A stretch of 64,000 nt of DNA from Deltaproteobacteria bacterium (GTDB taxonomy: Bacteria; Desulfobacterota; GWC2-55-46). Shown here piece after piece: positions 58,941-64,000 of the stretch; position 1 is the first letter of the stretch; each line of letters begins with the position of its first letter. The stretch spans positions 45,721 to 109,720 of the forward strand of contig JACRCL010000029.1 of the NCBI GenBank assembly GCA_016219015.1. The letters run 5' to 3'. The position numbers and the translations under genes are program-made. The notes under the pieces were generated by a model. The model was given only the letters and a program-made list of their open reading frames with translations, did no database searches and had not been told where the DNA came from.

Positions 58941-59890
58941 ATATCGTAGCCGCGATAAACCAGGCCCTCTCACAGGAGATGGAAAGGGACGGTGACGTCG
59001 TGCTGCTCGGCGAGGACGTCGGCAGGGACGGCGGCGTCTTCAGGGTCACGGAGGGCCTTTTATCGAAGTTCGGCCCCGACAGGGTCATAGATACTCCGCT
59101 GTCGGAGCTCGGGATAATAGGCGCCGCGATAGGCATGGCCGCGTACGGCTTGAAGCCCGTGGCCGAGATACAGTTCATGGGCTTTATCTACGCGGGGCTT
59201 GAGCAGGTCTTCTCGCACGCCTCGCGCATACGCTCGCGCTCAAGGGGGCGGTACTCGGTGCCCATGGTCATAAGGACCCCTTACGGCATAGGCATAAAGC
59301 CGCCGGAGCTGCATTCAGAATCCTCAGAGGCGCTTTTCTGCCATATGCCGGGGGTGAAGGTCGTCGTGCCCTCGACCCCGTATAACGCCAAGGGCCTGCT
59401 CGTCTCCGCCATACGCGACCCTGATACGGTCATATTCCTCGAGGCGTCGAGGCTCTACAGGTCGATAAAGGCCGACGTGCCGGACGAGCTTTATTCCATC
59501 CCGCTCGGCAAGGCCGATATCTACCAGGAGGGGAAGGACTTCACGGTCGTATCGTGGGGCACCATGCTCCACAGGGCCGCCGAGGCCGCCGAGGACTTCG
59601 ACTGCGAGATAATAGACCTCATGACTCTAAGGCCGTTTGACGAGGAGGCCGTATTGAACTCGGTCAAAAAGACCGGCAGGCTCGTCATAGTCCATGAGGC
59701 GCCGAGGGTAGGGGGTTTCGGCGCAGAGATAGCCGCCTTCGCGGCCGAGGAGGCCATAGGGTATCTGAAGGCGCCGGTATTGCGCGTCGCCGGGCCCGAT
59801 GCCGTTATACCGATGGCCCGGCTTGAGGACCATTATATGCCGTCGAGGGACAGGATAAGGAAGGCTTACGAGACGGTGATGAGTTATTAA
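58928..59890 (+). CDS. pdhB: Pyruvate dehydrogenase E1 component, beta subunit
   Basis: 320 residues. Conserved LGEDVGRDGGVFRVTEGL, DTPLSELGIIGAAIGMAAYGLKPVAEIQFMGFIYAGLEQ, HSESSEALFCHMPGVKVVVPSTPYNAKGLL and the C-terminal VHEAPRVGGFGAEIAA. Pairs with PdhA to decarboxylate the 2-oxo acid. Start lies inside the end of pdhA. Confidence 0.95.
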   Translation: MGKVNIVAAINQALSQEMERDGDVVLLGEDVGRDGGVFRVTEGLLSKFGPDRVIDTPLSELGIIGAAIGMAAYGLKPVAEIQFMGFIYAGLEQVFSHASRIRSRSRGRYSVPMVIRTPYGIGIKPPELHSESSEALFCHMPGVKVVVPSTPYNAKGLLVSAIRDPDTVIFLEASRLYRSIKADVPDELYSIPLGKADIYQEGKDFTVVSWGTMLHRAAEAAEDFDCEIIDLMTLRPFDEEAVLNSVKKTGRLVIVHEAPRVGGFGAEIAAFAAEEAIGYLKAPVLRVAGPDAVIPMARLEDHYMPSRDRIRKAYETVMSY

Positions 59891-59968
59891 TGCCTGTCCG
59901 ATCCTCCTGCCGGATTTCTCAAAAACCAAGCCGTTAAAACCCGAAGGTATTTTTCAAGGAGAACCCTG

Positions 59969-61228
59969 ATGATATTCGAGTTCAAGCTGCCCGACCTTGG
60001 CGAGGGGATTACCGAAGGCGAGGTCGTCAAGTGGAAGGTGAAGGAAGGCGACGCGGTCGAGGAGCATCAGGTCGTTATGGATGTGGAGACCGACAAGGCG
60101 ATAGTAGAGGTCCCTTCGCCCAGGAAGGGCAAGGTCGTCAAACTCAACAAGGCCGAGGGCGACGTCGTCAAGGTCGGCGAGACCCTACTTCAGATAGAGG
60201 TCGAGGGCGCGCCTGAGAAGATCGCACCGCCTGAGGAGAAGAAGGTGGAAGAGGAGAGGGCGAGGCCGCCGTCTTTGTCGGTGGTAGGCACCCTTCCTGA
60301 AAAAGAAGAGGTGATGGCCTCCCCGAAGGCGCGCACGCTCGCGAAGAAGCTCGGGGTAGATTTGGGCAGGGTACAGGGCACGGGCCCCGGCGGCATGGTC
60401 ACGGAGAACGATGTGAACGCCGCGGCCTCTGGCGCGGCTGCGCCGCCTCCCGCCCCGCCGGTAGTAAAAGCCGCGCCTGAAGCGCCGGGAGAGGTTAAGA
60501 AAGAGGCGGGCAAAGACAGGTACGGCGCTATAGAGGTAGTACCGATAAAGGGGGTAAGGAGGAGCATCACCAAAAACCTCCTCGCCTCCCAGCGCTCGGT
60601 AGCCTTCGTCACGGGCATGGACGACGCCGACGTGACAGAGCTGTGGGACCTGAGGGGACGCGAGAGGAAGATAGCGAGGGAGAAGGGGCTACACCTTACG
60701 TTCCTGCCGTTTTTCATGAAGGCTGTCCAGCACGCGCTCGCGGCGCACCCGATGATAAACGGCAGCGTAGATGAGAAGGGCGAGAACATAATCGTAAAGA
60801 AGTACTGCAACATCGGCTTTGCCGTGATGACGCCCGACGGGCTGATGGTGGCTGTCGTGAAGGACGTCGATAAGAAGACGATACTCGAGCTGGCGGCAGA
60901 GCTGCAGGAGCTGAGCAAGAAGGCGCGGGACAGGAAGATAACCCTCGACGAGCTTAAAGGCTCAACCTTCACCATAAGCAACTACGGCTCCTTCGGCGGG
61001 TCATACGCAACCCCCATAATAAACTACCCGGAGGTGGCCATACTCGGCACCGGCAAGATAAGCGAAAGGCCGTGGGTGAGGAACGGCTCGATAGTCGTAA
61101 GGAAGATACTCCCGCTTTCCCTGACCTTCGACCACAGGGTGATAGACGGGGCCGAGGCGGCGATATTCCTGTCCAAGATAGTGAAGTACCTCGAGGACCC
61201 GGGCAGGATATTCATCGAGAGCGCGTAA
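59969..61228 (+). CDS. pdhC: Dihydrolipoamide acetyltransferase (E2)
   Basis: 419 residues. One lipoyl domain at the N-terminus with the lipoylated Lys in DVETDKAIVEVPSP, a Pro/Glu-rich linker, peripheral-subunit-binding domain ASPKARTLAKKLGVDL with GTGPGGMVTENDV (about 115-150), an Ala/Pro linker, and the acyltransferase with SFGGSYATPIINYPEVAILG and the active-site FDHRVIDGAEAAIFL. Shine-Dalgarno AAGGAGAA. E3 (lpd) is not in the window. Confidence 0.95.
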   Translation: MIFEFKLPDLGEGITEGEVVKWKVKEGDAVEEHQVVMDVETDKAIVEVPSPRKGKVVKLNKAEGDVVKVGETLLQIEVEGAPEKIAPPEEKKVEEERARPPSLSVVGTLPEKEEVMASPKARTLAKKLGVDLGRVQGTGPGGMVTENDVNAAASGAAAPPPAPPVVKAAPEAPGEVKKEAGKDRYGAIEVVPIKGVRRSITKNLLASQRSVAFVTGMDDADVTELWDLRGRERKIAREKGLHLTFLPFFMKAVQHALAAHPMINGSVDEKGENIIVKKYCNIGFAVMTPDGLMVAVVKDVDKKTILELAAELQELSKKARDRKITLDELKGSTFTISNYGSFGGSYATPIINYPEVAILGTGKISERPWVRNGSIVVRKILPLSLTFDHRVIDGAEAAIFLSKIVKYLEDPGRIFIESA

Positions 61229-61370
61229 ACAGGCTTGACGCGCGTGATGTCTTGATTATTTTTTGCCCTTTCCTCATTTTAAAAACGGCATGGGGCGCAG
61301 CGGAGAAACAAGGCAAAGATTTTCCCCCCTTTTTAAAGGGGGTGGGGGATTATCTATTAGGCCCTAACGC

Positions 61371-61395
61371 GGGTTCAGGTTTGTAACCTGAACCC
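61371..61395. repeat. Repeat family E palindrome
   Basis: GGGTTCAGGTTTGTAACCTG plus AACCC. The wider gap 61229-61632 also contains a GGGGTATTGCA / TGCAATGCCCC inverted pair (about 61463-61473 and 61538-61548) and F-type sequence at 61444, but no gene. Confidence 0.75.
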
Positions 61396-61632
61396 TGAAA
61401 TTCGTAATCCACATGAGATTATATTTTAGAAAAGGCCTTCTTACGCGCTGCCGCGCGCCTCGGGGTATTGCACCTCGCTACGTCCTCGCTCCATAAAAAT
61501 AAACTACATACCCGCTCGTCCTCCTTTATGCTCGCTATGCAATGCCCCTTGGGGTTTGGGAAAAACAAAGAATTATGCGGGTTCAAGTCATATGGGGGCG
61601 CGCTACGTCTTTATTATTTTGAAATGAATAAA

Positions 61633-61663
61633 GAAAAGCCCGCCTTTAAAAGGCGGGCTTTTC
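61633..61663 (-). terminator. Terminator of the superoxide dismutase gene
   Basis: Perfect hairpin GAAAAGCCCGCCTT / AAGGCGGGCTTTTC around a short loop, 15 bases past the stop; symmetrical enough to work in both directions. Confidence 0.85.
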
Positions 61664-61677
61664 TCATCTTCTGAGCG

Positions 61678-62289
61678 TTAGCTCGCGGCCTCTTTCTCTA
61701 TCTGCGCGAGGTTGACCCTGTCGAACCTCTGCTCGGCTATCTGCCAGTTTACGTTCTTCATGAACGCGTCTATGTAAGGCGGCCTATTTACCCCGAAGTC
61801 TATCGTGTACGCGTGCTCGTATACGTCCATTATGAGGATGGGCACGACGTTTACCGGGACCTTCTCGTTATGCGCGTCGAGGCAGTAGTTGTGGAGCTTC
61901 CCGTCATAGACGCAGAGGCCCAGCATCACCCAGCCCCTGGCCGCCATGCCGCAGGCCTTGAACTGGTCCGACCACTTGTCGAAAGAGCCCCATTCCTTTG
62001 CCATGAAATCAGCCAGCTTCCCCTTCGGCTTTCCCGCCTTTCCCCCGAGGTTCTCGAAATACAGCTCATGGAGCACGACCCCGTTCAGGGCGAACGTCTC
62101 GTCTATCTTTAGCGCCCGGAGGTCGCTGAAGACCTGGTTGGCCTTCGTGATATCTACCGTCCTCTGCTTCTCCTCTATCTCGTTTAATTTGTTTACATAG
62201 CCCGAATAGAGTATATCCCTGTGCTGGGAAATCTGGTTTTCGGAGATGCCGTCAAGCTTCAGATCGAACTTCTTAGGCTGGTGTGCCAT
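61678..62289 (-). CDS. Iron/manganese superoxide dismutase
   Basis: 203 residues. Metal ligands by position: His in SQHRDILYSGY, His in NGVVLHELYFENLGG, and the Asp/His pair in LIMDVYEHAYTIDFG (DxxxH). GSFDKWSDQFKACGMAARGWVML is the mid-domain. DVYEHAY instead of DVWEHAY is common in archaeal and anaerobe enzymes. Metal choice cannot be read from the sequence. Shine-Dalgarno AGAAGGAGGG. Confidence 0.9.
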   Translation of the reverse strand: MAHQPKKFDLKLDGISENQISQHRDILYSGYVNKLNEIEEKQRTVDITKANQVFSDLRALKIDETFALNGVVLHELYFENLGGKAGKPKGKLADFMAKEWGSFDKWSDQFKACGMAARGWVMLGLCVYDGKLHNYCLDAHNEKVPVNVVPILIMDVYEHAYTIDFGVNRPPYIDAFMKNVNWQIAEQRFDRVNLAQIEKEAAS

Positions 62290-62391
62290 TGTACTGCCCT
62301 CCTTCTAATCAATTTTTTCATTTTTGTCCAAGCTGTCTTCGGGAGGCCGCGAAAGGCCTCTGGTGCGGGCCTGCCTCTTGGCCATGGTTTA

Positions 62392-62419
62392 ATTAAATCA
62401 GCAAATCAAAATCTGTCAA
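62392..62419 (-). promoter_or_regulatory. Sigma-70 promoter of the superoxide dismutase gene
   Basis: Minus strand TTGACA (62419-62414), 16 bases, TTTAAT (62397-62392); the leader is about 95 bases long. Confidence 0.6.
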
Positions 62420-62465
62420 GGGGCGGCCCGGGAAAAATCCGGTTTTGGGGGTTTTTTAACGCGCG

Positions 62466-62558
62466 GGCCAATAGGGGAGCGAGGAATGAGGCGTAGTTCC
62501 GATCTACGCTGTTGCGCGGCGAAGATAACGCGGCAGATGGACTTTTTCAGCAGCCTTT
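62466..62558. repeat. Repeat family A, right-half copy
   Basis: GGGAGCGAGGAATGAGGCG ... GCAGATGGACTTTTTCAGCAGCC. Left terminal repeat missing. Confidence 0.7.
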
Positions 62559-62566
62559 TCTGTTAA

Positions 62567-62689
62567 GGCTATCTCTAAAAATTAGGTATTTTTTCTGAGG
62601 TCAAGGAAGGTCGGAAATAAAAAGCGCAGCAGATGTCCATTTTTATTTTCGCACCTACGCAGAGATCAGGAAAAAGAACAATTTTTAGA
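62567..62689. repeat. Repeat family D, right end eroded, next to a stop codon
   Basis: GGCTATCTCTAAAAATTAGG at left; right end CAATTTTTAGACC stops two bases before the holin-like gene TAA. It occupies, with the A copy, the 402-base gap. Confidence 0.8.
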
Positions 62690-62691
62690 CC

Positions 62692-63027
62692 TTAAATGAA
62701 TCTGTTCAGGAGAATACTCAAAAGGCTTATTATGATGGAGCCGAGGACGGCGGTAAAGAAACCGGATATCGTAAGGCCGGATATCGCGTGGCCCACGAAC
62801 CAGAGCAGTAACCCGTTTATGATGATCGTAAAAAGGCCGAGGGTTATGAGCGTTATCGGCAGGGTCAGGAGTATTATCACCGGCTTTATGAACGCGTTAA
62901 GCAGGCCCAGGAGCACGGCCGCCTTCACCGCCGGGAGGTACCCCTCGACGTTTATGCCGGGCAGGAGATACGCCGCGAGGAATATCCCGGCCGTGAGCAT
63001 TATGACGCGCATTACCACGCTTATCAT
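62692..63027 (-). CDS. Phage holin 4-superfamily-like membrane protein (YvlD type)
   Basis: 111 residues with four helices: VMRVIMLTAGIFLAAYLLPG, AAVLLGLLNAFIKPVIILLTLPITLITLGLF-type core (NAFIKP and LPIT-x-LTLGLF are the family mark), and ISGFFTAVLGSIIISLLSILL. Despite the family name it is a chromosomal membrane protein of unknown function. The ATG at 63027 overlaps the phosphatase stop by four bases (ATGA). Confidence 0.85.
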   Translation of the reverse strand: MISVVMRVIMLTAGIFLAAYLLPGINVEGYLPAVKAAVLLGLLNAFIKPVIILLTLPITLITLGLFTIIINGLLLWFVGHAISGLTISGFFTAVLGSIIISLLSILLNRFI

Positions 63028-63824
63028 GCCTTGCTTGCCTTCCCGGCGGCAGGACCCTTCTTCCTTAACACGCCGAGCATCTCGCCGTGTATGAGCCCGT
63101 TCGAGGCGAGGCACTCATTGCCGTAGATTGAGAAGGGGCTGCCGGAAAAGTCCGTTATCTCCCCGCCCGCCTCTTTCACTATGAGCGAGGCGGCGGCCAC
63201 GTCCCAGGGCCGGAGCCTCATCTCCCAATACCCGTCGAACCTGCCCGAGGCCACGTAGCAGAGGTCGAGCGCGGCGGAGCCAGCCCTCCTTATGGCCTGC
63301 GCCCTCAGGGTGAAGTTCGAGAAGTGGTCGAGGTTATTCTCCCTCGAAGTCCGTAAGTCGTAAGGGAACCCCGTGGCAAGGAGGCTCCGGTCGAGCGAGC
63401 TTACGCCCGAGACCTTTATCGGTTTACCGTTCAGCTCCGCGCCCATGCCCTCCCCGGCCGTAAAGAGCTCGTCGAGGACCGGGTCGTAGACTACCCCGAA
63501 GACCATCCTTCCCGAAGCCTCGAACCCGATGGAGACGCAGAAGAAGGGGAACCCGTGCGCGTAGTTGGTGGTGCCGTCGAGCGGGTCTATGATCCACTTG
63601 TATTCGGAGGCCGATCTTATCTCTGCGCTCTCTTCCGTAAGGATGCCGTGGCCCGGGAAGTTTTTTTGAAGCTCGCTTATTATAAGGGCCTCGGACTTTT
63701 TATCCGCCTCGGTGACGATATTGACCGCGCCCTTGAACTCGACCTTCCCGGCCCTGCCGATGTTCTCCTTCAAGAACAGCCCGGCCTGCCGGGCAATCTT
63801 AACGGCTACTCCCTTTATATCCAT
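63024..63824 (-). CDS. Inositol monophosphatase family protein
   Basis: 266 residues. IMPase metal motifs: GILTEESAE, WIIDPLDGTTNYAHGFPFFCVSIG, and the C-terminal WDVAAASLIVKEAGGEITDFSG. Li+-sensitive sugar phosphatase; substrate may be inositol phosphate, FBP or others. Translationally coupled to the holin-like gene. A weak CTGAAA-17-CAAAAT promoter ends five bases from the ATG. Confidence 0.93.
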   Translation of the reverse strand: MDIKGVAVKIARQAGLFLKENIGRAGKVEFKGAVNIVTEADKKSEALIISELQKNFPGHGILTEESAEIRSASEYKWIIDPLDGTTNYAHGFPFFCVSIGFEASGRMVFGVVYDPVLDELFTAGEGMGAELNGKPIKVSGVSSLDRSLLATGFPYDLRTSRENNLDHFSNFTLRAQAIRRAGSAALDLCYVASGRFDGYWEMRLRPWDVAAASLIVKEAGGEITDFSGSPFSIYGNECLASNGLIHGEMLGVLRKKGPAAGKASKA

Positions 63825-63866
63825 ATTCGATTTTGTCCGGGGTTAAGGTTTGTTTCAGGCCCGAAT

Positions 63867-64000
63867 TCAACCTCGAAGTGCAACGAAGGGAGCAGCTACT
63901 TCGATTGGTTTTTTGAAGCCCAGGCATTTTCTGGGCCTGTTGTTGATTAGAGATTCGATTATTGCAATCTGTTTATCGGTTATCTTACTGAAGTCTGTGC
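63867..64000 (-). mobile_element. IS30-family transposase, C-terminal end (runs off window)
   Basis: The last 44 codons are visible on the minus strand, ending RPRKCLGFKKPIEVAAPFVALRG. INNRPRKCLGF-x-[TK]P-x-EV is the hallmark of the IS30 transposase C-terminus. The TGA stop is at 63869-63867. The left terminal inverted repeat of the element should fall in about 63825-63866, close to the phosphatase start. Confidence 0.8.

Noticed and set aside
61468..61674. 68-codon open frame before the superoxide dismutase terminator
   Set aside because: Made of repeat-like sequence and runs into the terminator hairpin.

Overview
The window looks like a chromosomal segment of a GC-rich Gram-negative bacterium, most plausibly of the Desulfobacterota / deltaproteobacterial type. 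The evidence is an outer-membrane and lipid-trafficking gene set (Mla proteins, a PagL-like lipid A deacylase, RseC), an RpoH heat-shock sigma factor under a CIRCE operator, DUF507 proteins, a BCAM0308-type zinc protein, and many archaeal-flavoured housekeeping enzymes (RtcA, class V FBP aldolase/phosphatase, AmrS). Genes are rich in AUA and AGG codons although overall GC is high. Species identity is inference.

Layout. 1-9100: partial methyltransferase, CopD-like and MarC membrane proteins, rtcA with a thiamine-binding-family gene, amrS, a zinc-finger protein, a HypE-like protein, FBP aldolase/phosphatase, YtxH/DUF948 proteins, a candidate structured RNA, and a small exported protein. 9200-13600: argC, rplM-rpsI, ligA. 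14100-15630: divergent CI-like repressors (a phage-type remnant). 15640-18410: flavin reductase, DUF3047, YkuK and PagL-like genes. 18490-20500: an AT-rich islet with a tight three-gene operon (TIGR04255-type plus two uncharacterised proteins) abutting the 3' end of ssrA. 20500-24430: ssrA, smpB, rseC, an MCP. 24600-36250: rsmB, tsaC, purE-purD-purH, an ASKHA ATPase, and an alr-mlaE-mlaF-mlaD operon. 36400-43810: SmbP-like protein, rpoH, atpZ-atpI-atpB (no atpE follows), a ManC/phosphomannomutase fusion, an MBL hydrolase, coaBC. 44100-53250: zinc phospholipase C, UDG-like protein, nfeD-slipin, radC, thiD-DUF445, DUF507 pair, PA2779/C39/TPR operon. 53400-64000: rlmB, ilvA, HIT-hisIE, pdhA-pdhB-pdhC, superoxide dismutase, holin-like protein and inositol monophosphatase, and the 3' end of an IS30-type transposase.

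Two global signals stand out. First, the intergenic space is packed with palindromic dispersed repeats (families A to F here). Family A elements repeatedly begin at the very base after a stop codon. Second, a recurring promoter geometry (-35, 16-18 nt, -10, then 6-7 nt, then ATG) appears in front of ligA, ykuK, the islet operon, rseC, the phospholipase gene, nfeD, the DUF507 pair and pdhA, and nearly so for rsmB. This implies leaderless mRNAs beside conventional Shine-Dalgarno genes. The strongest candidate for an undescribed system is the ssrA-linked three-gene islet. The apparent AUA start of rtcA and a rod-shaped structured RNA near 8.3 kb are also worth testing.
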